62,261 nt of DNA, from NCBI GenBank assembly GCA_035632955.1, contig DASQFU010000032.1, positions 1 to 62,261 of the forward strand, read 5' to 3'. The position numbers and the translations under genes were made by a program. The stretch comes from DASQFU01 sp035632955 (lineage in GTDB: Bacteria; Eisenbacteria; RBG-16-71-46). Of this stretch, positions 1 through 7,135 are shown piece by piece (within the stretch, counting starts at the first letter, position 1; each line of letters opens with the position of its first letter). The notes below the pieces were generated by a model. It saw only the letters and a list, made by a program, of their open reading frames with translations, was not told where the DNA came from and searched no databases.

Positions 1-1
1 T

Positions 2-280
2 CGCGAGCGCGACGGCGCCGGGTGGCGCGTGCGTGCGACGGTTCGCAACGACGGCACGGGCAAGATGGCGCTCGACGTCGCCGCCGTGCGCGGCGAGCGC
101 TGGGAGAAGGACGGCAGTCCTGCGAAGGGCTACCGCGACGCGCGCTCGCAGACCGTGCTCGGCCCCAAGGAGACGCGGGAGATCGAGATCCGGAGCGACT
201 TCGAGCCGGAGCGCGTGGTCGTCGATCCCGATTTCACGGTGCTGCAGCTCGAGCGCAAGAACGCGACGGTGAAGTTGTAG
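2..280 (+). CDS. C-terminal end of a probable M1-family metallopeptidase (5' truncated)
   Basis: The frame is open from the window edge to a TAG stop, so only the last 92 residues are present; a GTG near position 29 is probably an internal valine. The segment reads as a beta-rich domain and ends in a pattern like ERVVVDPDFTVLQLERK, which I associate with the C-terminal domain of M1 (aminopeptidase N-like) proteins and M1-fused membrane proteins. No catalytic HExxH is in the window, so the family call rests on the tail alone. Activity, start and membrane anchoring cannot be judged here. Confidence 0.4.
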   Translation, partial: RERDGAGWRVRATVRNDGTGKMALDVAAVRGERWEKDGSPAKGYRDARSQTVLGPKETREIEIRSDFEPERVVVDPDFTVLQLERKNATVKL

Positions 281-434
281 GGTTCGCGACGTATCCATCC
301 GGGCAAACCCGAATGAAGGCGAGCGCCTCCCTGTAGCTGTTTCGCCGTGCGTCCGACGTTAGGACGAGCGGTTCTAGATCTAGCCGGCTTCTGTGATCCG
401 GAACAACCTCCAAGGTTGAGCCAGAGACGAGAAA

Positions 435-460
435 CCCCCGGCAGGTTGCCCCGCCGGGGG
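435..460. terminator. Hairpin between convergent genes
   Basis: An 8-bp perfect inverted repeat (CCCCCGGC / GCCGGGGG) with a 10-nt loop lies between the rightward gene ending at 280 and the leftward gene ending at 525. There is no real T-run on either side, so it is at best a weak or Rho-assisted bidirectional terminator. Confidence 0.45.
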
Positions 461-524
461 TGAAGTCGCGCCGCTCGTCCCTTGCCCTAGCACCATTCGA
501 GCGAACGCGACGAATGCTGTGGAG

Positions 525-854
525 CTACACCGCGCGACCGCGCCGGTTGTGCTTGAGCCGGTAGATCGCGCGACTTTCGTGATTCTGAGCCCGCGCGATG
601 CGATGCCGCTCGCGCGCCGTCACCCGCCCGTCCAACTTGGCGCGCGCTTCCATCCGGTGGATGTGACGCTGGCCGGCGCGCAAACGGACGCGCTCGCCGC
701 GGGTGAGCTGGCCGCACTTCGATCCTTGATGGATGCGTGCGCTCTGGCGTGCTTCGCGCCGGTCGATCCGCGGCGTCCAAGTGCCCGCGGAGGCGATGCT
801 CGCCGCGAACGTCGTGAGGACTGCCACCAGCAGGACCATGGTGATGCGCTTCAT
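525..854 (-). CDS. Small secreted basic protein of unknown function
   Basis: A 109-residue protein starting MKRITMVLL, chosen because AGGAGG sits at the right distance upstream (complement of 860-865); an in-frame ATG 14 codons earlier lacks this. Residues 1-24 form a signal peptide ending in an ASAG-like cleavage site. The mature part is Arg/His-rich and helical, with repeated RxxRI and ARL-type segments and an RLKHNRR-like tail. Proteins of this pattern (export signal, two short helical repeats, basic end) are familiar as unassigned small secreted proteins in environmental bacteria. No function is known to me. A hairpin directly precedes the ribosome site. Confidence 0.7.
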   Translation of the reverse strand: MKRITMVLLVAVLTTFAASIASAGTWTPRIDRREARQSARIHQGSKCGQLTRGERVRLRAGQRHIHRMEARAKLDGRVTARERHRIARAQNHESRAIYRLKHNRRGRAV

Positions 855-1222
855 CGAAACCTCCTCGGCGGAGAATCTCTCCGCCGGATGCATCATGGGG
901 AGCCTTGCTCGTCTCAGTGTCGCGCGCGCGATGCGCGAGCCTCGGTTCCCCGGCCTGCGTGCTTCGGACCTGACCCATCGAAACGTTTGCCGGGAGGCGT
1001 TTGGGCGTTGCGCCCTTCGCGCGCTCGTTGAGAAGCATGTGCACTCCGTGTGCCGAGCATCGAGAGCGGCCGAGAGACGCGCTCCGTCAACGGGTTATGC
1101 GATCGGCATCCAGCGGCCCGGAGCCGGGCGGCGGTGCGACGTGTCCCGCCGCGTGCAGCCGCAGGGCGGTGGGCTGGCCCCCGCGGGGCAGCGAAGCGAT
1201 TCCAGACGGCGGAGGGAGCCGG
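855..1222. other. Intergenic stretch without a convincing gene
   Basis: No supported coding frame. It holds the pre-SD hairpin (867-885) and, on the minus strand at 1040-1055, a -24/-12-like sequence CGGCAC-N7-TGC with correct GG-to-GC spacing, some 175 nt upstream of the secreted-protein gene. Around 925-1000 the two strands can form a long imperfect hairpin (GCCTC...GAGGC arms). Confidence 0.4.
867..885 (-). promoter_or_regulatory. Hairpin immediately upstream of the ribosome-binding site
   Basis: A perfect 8-bp inverted repeat (GGCGGAGA / TCTCCGCC, 3-nt loop) ends one base before the AGGAGG of the secreted-protein gene at 525-854. In the mRNA this stem would stack directly against the Shine-Dalgarno sequence, so it could either set the mRNA 5' end or modulate ribosome access. 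Confidence 0.45.
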
Positions 1223-2437
1223 TTACTCCAGCTTTCTCCACAGGCGCGCGGCGCACTCCCGCGCTCGCGCCGCCACCTCGCGCTCGTCCACGGTCACGAG
1301 CGCGCCGTCGTCGAGAACCACCTCGCCGGCGACCATCGCTCCCGACACCGGCCCGCGCAGCAGACCCGAGCCGATATGGGCAGCCAACGTGCGCGCGCTG
1401 AGCTCGGTCGCCGGTTGATAGTCGATCAGCACGAGGTCGGCCGGCGCACCGGGAACGATCTCGCCGAGCCGCTCGCCGAACGGCCCGGCCGCCCAGCGCG
1501 ACCCGGAGACGAAACAGCGACGGTAGTGCGGCTCGGGCTGACCGCCGAGCGTCCACGGCGTCGTCTCGCCAAACGGCGGCGCGTTGATGCCGCCGTCGCT
1601 GCCCCACGCCGGCGTCAGCTCGCGGCCGAGCGCCGCCGTGGCTCCGGCGCCAATCGCCGCCAGCGCGTCGCCGCGCTCGTGCGCTTCGCTCAGCAGGCGG
1701 CGCGGCGCCTGCTCGGCATGCGCCCACAGCGCCGGCAACTCGACGCGCGTCCCGAGGTCGCCCGCCCAGCGCTCGCCCGGCGTCGCGTCCAGGGCGAGCT
1801 CGATGTGGACGGGCAGCCCCTCGCCCGCGCGCGCGAGCGTTTCCCCGACCAGTCGCTCGACGCCCGCCAGCGATTCGGCGCGCACACCGAGCAGCGCCCT
1901 CAGCTTGCCTTCGCGCCGGCGCCGGATCTCCGCGGCGAGACCGACCGACTCGTCGACCGCATCGCGCTGGGCTGCCGCCGTGTCACCTTCGGCAGCGCCA
2001 TAGCACGTCGCGACCCGGACGCCGAGCTTACGCGCGGCACCGGCGATCTCGGACAGCGACAGATCCAAGCAGCCGCTGGAGCGGTGGAAATCGCACACGG
2101 TCGTTACGCCGTGACGAACGCCCTCGACCAACGCCGCGAGCGCCGACCAGTAGACGTCCTCCGGTGAGAGCGCGCGCTCGTAGTTGGCCCAGCCTTCCGG
2201 CGTGCGCAGCCCGAGCCCGCGCGCCAGATGCCGCCCGAGATGTGCGTGCGCGTTCACCAACCCCGGAATCAACACGCGGCCGCGCGCCGGCCACAGCGTC
2301 TCGTCCGGGAATGCGGCCGCGATCGCGGACGCCGGGCCGACTTGAGCGACGTGGGCGCCCACCACGCGCACGGCGCCATGCTCGATCACCTGAGGCTCGT
2401 CGCCCCCCGTCACCACCAGGCAGGGGCCGACGATCAT
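1223..2437 (-). CDS. SsnA-like amidohydrolase with altered active-site motif
   Basis: A 404-residue metal-dependent amidohydrolase. The HxH metal motif is at residues 64-66 (NAHAHLGR), a later His at 240 and the Asp of a GSDG motif at 281. The C-terminal region (LVLIDYQPATEL to ARLWRKL) closely follows the E. coli SsnA pattern, although SsnA is about 440 residues. The usual HxHAAE segment reads HIELALD (211-217), so the third metal His and the catalytic Glu seem to be replaced. The substrate is unknown. The start overlaps the previous stop by 4 nt (ATGA), so it is translationally coupled to the second amidohydrolase upstream. The open frame extends further 5', but only inside that neighbour. 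Confidence 0.8.
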   Translation of the reverse strand: MIVGPCLVVTGGDEPQVIEHGAVRVVGAHVAQVGPASAIAAAFPDETLWPARGRVLIPGLVNAHAHLGRHLARGLGLRTPEGWANYERALSPEDVYWSALAALVEGVRHGVTTVCDFHRSSGCLDLSLSEIAGAARKLGVRVATCYGAAEGDTAAAQRDAVDESVGLAAEIRRRREGKLRALLGVRAESLAGVERLVGETLARAGEGLPVHIELALDATPGERWAGDLGTRVELPALWAHAEQAPRRLLSEAHERGDALAAIGAGATAALGRELTPAWGSDGGINAPPFGETTPWTLGGQPEPHYRRCFVSGSRWAAGPFGERLGEIVPGAPADLVLIDYQPATELSARTLAAHIGSGLLRGPVSGAMVAGEVVLDDGALVTVDEREVAARARECAARLWRKLE

Positions 2438-3828
2438 CGCTTCTCGGCGTCCACGCGCCGCTCGATCGCTCGCGCCTCGGTCCAGGCGTCGGCGAGCACG
2501 GCCAGCGGATCGAGCGTGATCCAGCGCTGGTCGCGGAACAGCACGCGTCCGGCCACCATCGTGAGCCGCACGTCGCTCGGGCGCGAGGAATGGACGAGCG
2601 CCGCGTAAACGTCGCTCTCCGGCGTCGGCCCGTGATGCGGCCGGGTGGCGTCCACGACGATCACGTCCGCTTGCTTGCCGACTTCGAGCGATCCGATCTG
2701 CGCCTCGAGTCCGAGCGCGCGCGCGCCATCGCTGGTGGCGAGCGCCAGGACGTCGCGCGCCGAGAGCGGGCGATCCGCGTGTCGCACCCGCGAGACGCCG
2801 GCGGCCAGGCTCATCTCCGCGAATGGATCGAGCCGGTTGTTGCACGCGGCGCCGTCGCTGCCGAGGCCGCAACGGATGCCGGCGTCCTTCCACGACAGCA
2901 CCGACGCGAGTCCCGAGCCAAGCTTGAGGTTCGAGCCCGGGCAGTGCACCAGCGCCGCATCCGCGCGGCCGAGCTCGGCCAGCTCCTCCGAGTCGAGCCA
3001 CACGCCGTGGGCGCCGACGAAGCGCTGGCCCAGCAGTCCGAGGGTCGCGAAGTGGCGGGCCGCGGTGCGGCCGACCGCGCGCTCGACTTCATGGCCTTCG
3101 CCCGAGCTTTCGGCGATGTGCGTGTGGATCAGCAATCCCTCCTCGATCGAGAGGTCATGGACGTCGCGCCACAATTCCTCGCTGCAGGAGAGGATGAAAC
3201 GGGGCGCGAGCGACACGTGAAGCCGGCCGCCTCCACTGCCGTGGAACCGCTTGACCAGTGCGCGCACTTCGTCGAGCGCGGCGCCCGATCGTTCGATGAG
3301 CGGCTCCGGGACGCCTTCGCCCTGGTCCATCAAGGCCTTGCCGAACACCGCGCGGATGCCGGCGGACTCGATCGCTTCGCCGATCGCGTGCGTGTGATGC
3401 ACGGTGCCCATGTCATTCACGCACGTCACGCCGGCGCCGATCAGCTCGCACAGGCCGAGCCGCGCCGAAGCCGCGACCGACGATTCGGTGTGTGCGGCTT
3501 CGAACGGCCAAATCGCCTCCCGCAGCCAGCGCAGCAGGTCGCTCTGCTCAGCCGCACCGCGGAACAAGGTCTGGCACAGGTGCAGGTGTCCCTCGACGAA
3601 CCCGGGCAGCACCCAGCCCCCGGCGGCGTCGTAGGTCTCGTCGACCTGGCCTTCGGGCAGCGCGAGCAGCGCCGCCGGGACAGTCTCGCCCAATGCGGCG
3701 ATCCTGCCGTCGACGATCAGGAGATCGCCGCGCTCGACGGTGCCGGCGGCGTCCATGCACACCAAGGTTCCGGAACGAAAGAGGAAGCTGCTCAGGTGGG
3801 AGCCTCCCTGCCTGCGAGCGCGCGGCAT
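2434..3828 (-). CDS. Amidohydrolase of the TrzA/AtzA/MtaD-like superfamily
   Basis: A 464-residue deaminase/chlorohydrolase-type amidohydrolase with the full ligand set: HLH at 81-83, HTHIAE with H237 and E240, H274 in AHG, and D325 in GLGSDG. The family hydrolyses amine or chloride groups from purine, triazine or related rings (guanine, 5'-deoxyadenosine, S-adenosylhomocysteine); which substrate cannot be read from sequence. The listed GTG/ATG-type start has no ribosome site. A GGGAGG lies 7 nt before an in-frame CTG (leucine 12, position 3795), giving an N-terminus like that of homologues, so the real start may be that CTG. It forms a two-gene operon with the SsnA-like gene. Confidence 0.85.
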   Translation of the reverse strand: MPRARRQGGSHLSSFLFRSGTLVCMDAAGTVERGDLLIVDGRIAALGETVPAALLALPEGQVDETYDAAGGWVLPGFVEGHLHLCQTLFRGAAEQSDLLRWLREAIWPFEAAHTESSVAASARLGLCELIGAGVTCVNDMGTVHHTHAIGEAIESAGIRAVFGKALMDQGEGVPEPLIERSGAALDEVRALVKRFHGSGGGRLHVSLAPRFILSCSEELWRDVHDLSIEEGLLIHTHIAESSGEGHEVERAVGRTAARHFATLGLLGQRFVGAHGVWLDSEELAELGRADAALVHCPGSNLKLGSGLASVLSWKDAGIRCGLGSDGAACNNRLDPFAEMSLAAGVSRVRHADRPLSARDVLALATSDGARALGLEAQIGSLEVGKQADVIVVDATRPHHGPTPESDVYAALVHSSRPSDVRLTMVAGRVLFRDQRWITLDPLAVLADAWTEARAIERRVDAEKR

Positions 3829-3999
3829 CCGTGCCGCGTCGAGCGCTGCGACGTCAAGGGAACGCGCCGGGTCGTCACCACGATCGGTTCAGGTGCCGGC
3901 CCGGCGCGCTCGCGCGCATGGCTCTGTCGCGTGCGCGAAAAATTCCCACCGGTGGTTCGCGGTGTCAAGCGACGCTCGTGCGCGCTGCGTCATTCACGT

Positions 4000-4028
4000 T
4001 TGACCTGTGCGGGTCGCTCGCCGATACT
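4000..4028 (+). promoter_or_regulatory. Sigma-70-type promoter of the cold-shock gene
   Basis: TTGACC, a 17-nt spacer and GATACT give a good vegetative promoter. Transcription would start near 4035, leaving an untranslated leader of about 135 nt before the cold-shock ATG. A long leader is typical of cspA-type genes. Confidence 0.6.
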
Positions 4029-4076
4029 TCCGCGCCGATGAGTTTCATGGTGACGTGCTAACGACGTGAGCGTGTC

Positions 4077-4129
4077 AGCCGCGAGATTCTCCTTCGCGGC
4101 TTTTGTCGTACCGAGGCATCCCGCCTCGG
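4077..4129 (+). promoter_or_regulatory. Two adjacent hairpins in the cold-shock mRNA leader
   Basis: Hairpin one (4077-4101) has an 8-bp stem AGCCGCGA/TCGCGGCT and is followed by TTT, so it resembles a weak terminator. Hairpin two (4111-4129) has a 7-bp stem CCGAGGC/GCCTCGG. No rightward gene ends upstream, so both probably act inside the 5' leader (attenuation or temperature-sensitive folding). The rest of 3829-4171 has no gene. Confidence 0.45.
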
Positions 4130-4171
4130 GCAGTTGGGGTCGTGGACCCCGGTGAGAAAGGGAGCAACACG

Positions 4172-4372
4172 ATGGCAGCTGGCAGCGTCAAGTGGTTCAA
4201 CGAAGCGAAGGGGTTCGGATTCATTTCTCAGGAGGGCGGCGAAGACGTCTTTGTTCACTACAGCGCGATCGAAGGCTCGGGGTTCAAGACCCTGGCCGAA
4301 GGCGAGCGAGTCGAGTTCGAGGTCACCAAGGGCCCGAAGGGCCTGCAGGCGGCCAACGTCCGGAAGGCCTGA
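4172..4372 (+). CDS. csp: Cold-shock protein (CspA family)
   Basis: A 66-residue single cold-shock domain. The RNA-binding motifs KGFGFI (RNP1) and VFVHYSAI (RNP2) are intact, so it should bind single-stranded RNA/DNA as a chaperone in the cytoplasm. The start MAAGSVKWFN is placed by the family N-terminus and by AGGGAG 8 nt upstream; the open frame runs further 5' only through the leader. It has its own promoter, long leader and a strong downstream hairpin, so it is monocistronic. Confidence 0.97.
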   Translation: MAAGSVKWFNEAKGFGFISQEGGEDVFVHYSAIEGSGFKTLAEGERVEFEVTKGPKGLQAANVRKA

Positions 4373-4420
4373 AACGTCCCCTGGACTTGACGCCGGCAAC
4401 TGCCGGTGTGGATGAACGCG

Positions 4421-4447
4421 AGGCCCCGGTCGAAATGACCGGGGCCT
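4421..4447 (+). terminator. Strong hairpin after the cold-shock gene
   Basis: An 11-bp perfect stem (AGGCCCCGGTC/GACCGGGGCCT) with a GAAAT loop lies 48 nt after the csp stop. It is followed by TTCGCG rather than a T-run, but position and stability suggest a terminator. Confidence 0.65.
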
Positions 4448-4530
4448 TCGCGTCGCGCGCGAGCGCTTTCCTCGCCATTCCTGCATCCCTCGCGATTGAC
4501 CCGCTCCGGAGGCGGGCCTACTGTTCACTC

Positions 4531-5958
4531 ATGGAGTTCCACTCCGAGCTGCCTTTGACCGAAGCGGTCGAGGTGTCGGACCCGCTTGCCGCGGCACGGT
4601 CTCTCGCCAACCTCCCGTATCCCTTCCTGCTCCATTCCGCGCTCGATGGGCCGCGGGCGCGCTGGTCGTTCTTCGGCGCCGACCCGTTCGCGGTGTTCCG
4701 CGGCGACGACTACGACGGGGCGCTCGCGATGTGGCGCCAGCTCTCGCAGCAAGTGCTGGGCAGCGATCCGTCGCCGACCGTGATTCCGTTCACGGGTGGC
4801 GCGGTCGGCTATTGGGCCTACGATTTCGGCCGGCGCTTCGAGAAGATTCCGAACATCGCGATCGACGACCTCGGCCTGCCCGACACGCTGCTCGCGTTCT
4901 ACGACGTGATCGGGGCCTACGATCATCAAACCCGCCAGTCCTGGCTGTTCTCGAGCGGATTGCCGCTCGACGATTCTCTGCGCCTCGGCCGCGCGGAGCA
5001 GCGGCTGGGACAGTTCGTGCGTCTGCTCGCCTCCGGGCGCAGGCCGAGCGGGCCGCTGCCGCGGCCGCACGAGCGCCGGACGTTTCTGCACAGCACGTTC
5101 TCTCCGGACGGCTACCGGCACGCCGTGGATCAGGTCCAGGCGCACATCCGGGCCGGCGACATCTTCCAGGCCAATCTTTCGCAACGCTGGACCCTGAAGC
5201 TCGAGTCGTCCGATTCGGGCCCGTTCGCCCTCGCGCTCCACGATGCGCTCACGCTGGTCTCGCCCGCCCCGTACGCGAGCCTGTTGATCGCCCCCGACCA
5301 TGCGATCGTGTCCTCGAGTCCCGAGCGGTTCATCGAGCTGCGCGGTGCCAGGATCGAGACGCGCCCGATCAAGGGCACGCGGCCACGCGGCATCGACGAG
5401 GCCGAAGACGCGCGCTTGCGCCGCGAGCTGCACTCGAGCGGCAAGGACCGCGCCGAGAACGTCATGATCGTCGACGTGCTGCGGAACGACCTCGGGCGCG
5501 TCAGCGAAACGGGGTCGGTCGAGGTGACGCGGCTGTGCGATCTCGAGACGTTCCCGCACGTGCATCACCTGGTCTCGACCGTGATCGGCGAGCTGCGCGA
5601 AGACCTCGACGCGTTCGATCTGCTGCACGTCACCTTCCCCGGCGGCTCGATCACGGGGGCCCCGAAGATCCGGGCGATGGAGATTCTCGACCGGCTGGAG
5701 CCGGTGCGACGCCACATCTATACCGGGGCGATCGGCTACGTCGACTGGCGCGGGGACGCCGACTGGAGCATCGCGATCCGGACCGCTCTTGTCACGCCGG
5801 GCGCGGTCCATTTCTCAGCCGGCGGCGGCATCACGGCGGAGTCGGATCCCGAAGCCGAGTATCAGGAGACGCTGCACAAGGCGGAGGGTCTTCGCCAGGC
5901 GCTCGAGCGGGTCGCGGGTCCGATCGAGCTGGCGCCGGACGTCGTCGCGTCTCGATAG
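4531..5958 (+). CDS. pabB: Aminodeoxychorismate synthase component I (PabB)
   Basis: A 475-residue chorismate-binding enzyme that converts chorismate plus ammonia to 4-amino-4-deoxychorismate for folate synthesis. The PIKGTRPRG motif carries the lysine typical of PabB (TrpE has alanine there), and FPGGSITGAPK and the FxQANLSQR segment are present. The ATG at 4531 matches the family N-terminus; GGAGG is about 18 nt upstream, which is rather far. No glutamine amidotransferase (PabA) is in the window. The next gene, a PabC-like lyase, starts 9 nt after the stop, so the two steps from chorismate to p-aminobenzoate are encoded together. Confidence 0.95.
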   Translation: MEFHSELPLTEAVEVSDPLAAARSLANLPYPFLLHSALDGPRARWSFFGADPFAVFRGDDYDGALAMWRQLSQQVLGSDPSPTVIPFTGGAVGYWAYDFGRRFEKIPNIAIDDLGLPDTLLAFYDVIGAYDHQTRQSWLFSSGLPLDDSLRLGRAEQRLGQFVRLLASGRRPSGPLPRPHERRTFLHSTFSPDGYRHAVDQVQAHIRAGDIFQANLSQRWTLKLESSDSGPFALALHDALTLVSPAPYASLLIAPDHAIVSSSPERFIELRGARIETRPIKGTRPRGIDEAEDARLRRELHSSGKDRAENVMIVDVLRNDLGRVSETGSVEVTRLCDLETFPHVHHLVSTVIGELREDLDAFDLLHVTFPGGSITGAPKIRAMEILDRLEPVRRHIYTGAIGYVDWRGDADWSIAIRTALVTPGAVHFSAGGGITAESDPEAEYQETLHKAEGLRQALERVAGPIELAPDVVASR

Positions 5959-5967
5959 AGGCGCTCC

Positions 5968-6843
5968 GTGAGCGAAGCACCTTCCCGCGGTCGCGCCCGG
6001 TGGCTCGACGGCCGCCTGGTGCGCGGAGCGGAAGCTGCGCTGTCGCTCGACGACCGCGGGGCCCGGGACGGCGAGGGGCTGCTCGAGACGTTGCGCGTCT
6101 ATGCCGGGCGCCCGTTTCTCTGGGAGCACCACCTCGAACGCCTGGTGGTGGCCGCGGCCGAGCTCGGATTCCCGGTGCCCCCCTCACCCGCGATCCTGCA
6201 CCGGGCGGTTCAGGAGCTGCTGGCCGCCGAATCGCTCGCCGACGCAGCGGTCCGGATCACCGTGACCCGTGGCGTGCGCGGCGTACGACCGGGGCGTCCC
6301 GCGTGCTGGATCGAAGTCGAGCCGATCGCCGCCCGACTCTGGAAGGGCACGCGCGCTGGCTCCGCCCGGGTCGTGTTCTCGAAACGCCCGTTCGAGCCGG
6401 GACCGCTCGGCCGCTACAAAACGACCAGCCGCCTTGTCTATCACCTCGCGCGCGACGAGGCGCGAGCCGCTGGCGCCGACGAGGCGTTGCTCGTGAGGCC
6501 GGAGGGTCAGGTGCTCGAAGGCTCGTCCAGCAACCTGTTCGCGGTCACGGGCGGCGTGGTGCTGACTCCGCCGCTCTCGGCCGGCATCCTGCCCGGGGTG
6601 ACGCGGGGGCTGGTGCTGCGGCTGTGCGCCGAGACCGGCATTCCCGCGCGAGAGCAGGTCATCGAGAGAGACCTGCTCGCCTCGGTCGAGGAGCTGTTCC
6701 TGACCAGCGCGCTCCAGGAAGTCGTGCCGGTCGGGTGGCTCGAGGGCCGGGCGCTCTCCGAACCCAAGGTGGCGCCTCGGTTGCTCGCCGGCTATCGCGA
6801 CGCGGTCGCGAGCGCCGCGATGCGCCCCCTGACCCACGCCTGA
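5968..6843 (+). CDS. pabC: Class IV aminotransferase fold enzyme, probable aminodeoxychorismate lyase
   Basis: A 291-residue PLP enzyme of fold type IV. The Schiff-base lysine is K151 in RYKTTSRLVYHLA, and the LEGSSSNLF and TPPLSAGILPGVTR phosphate-binding segments are clear. The family includes branched-chain and D-amino-acid aminotransferases, and these cannot be fully excluded, but its position 9 nt behind pabB makes removal of pyruvate from aminodeoxychorismate the likely job. The start is GTG at 5968, with a weak AGAGG site. Confidence 0.85.
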   Translation: MSEAPSRGRARWLDGRLVRGAEAALSLDDRGARDGEGLLETLRVYAGRPFLWEHHLERLVVAAAELGFPVPPSPAILHRAVQELLAAESLADAAVRITVTRGVRGVRPGRPACWIEVEPIAARLWKGTRAGSARVVFSKRPFEPGPLGRYKTTSRLVYHLARDEARAAGADEALLVRPEGQVLEGSSSNLFAVTGGVVLTPPLSAGILPGVTRGLVLRLCAETGIPAREQVIERDLLASVEELFLTSALQEVVPVGWLEGRALSEPKVAPRLLAGYRDAVASAAMRPLTHA

Positions 6844-6996
6844 AGCGGCTTCACCCAGGTGTGCCCGAGCCGTAACAGTTCTTCGGGCGCGATGCTCGGA
6901 GGCCCGGTGCCCGCGAGCCTGCGCGAAATCTCAGCGAATCCGGAAATCGTTGAAATCCGTAAGCGTGCGGGCGTCTCTCAATGAGTGGCGGCGCCG

Positions 6997-7012
6997 TGGC
7001 ATGCACGATGCA
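6997..7012 (+). promoter_or_regulatory. Possible sigma-54 (-24/-12) promoter upstream of the alpha/beta hydrolase
   Basis: TGGCATG-N4-ATGCA has the exact GG-to-GC spacing (10 nt between) and differs from the consensus TGGCACG-N4-TTGCA at two positions. The start would be about 110 nt upstream of the ATG at 7136. One such match can arise by chance in DNA this GC-rich. Confidence 0.35.
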
Positions 7013-7135
7013 TTCATGTCCATTTCGAGCCGAGCCGGTGGTTCCAGCCCTGTGGTTTGGAGGTCGCCGGCGTGACACACCACGAATCGAGCGGACGATT
7101 CGGGCAAGCGAGTCGCCGCGGGTAAGAACCGAACC

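Noticed and set aside
925..1000. Minus-strand sequence with GGTCAGGTCCG followed by AAGCA and GCAG, inside a long hairpin, resembling the SRP RNA tip
   Set aside because: The conserved GGAA tetraloop and its closing pairs are missing, and the arms are imperfect, so it cannot form the SRP54-binding domain.
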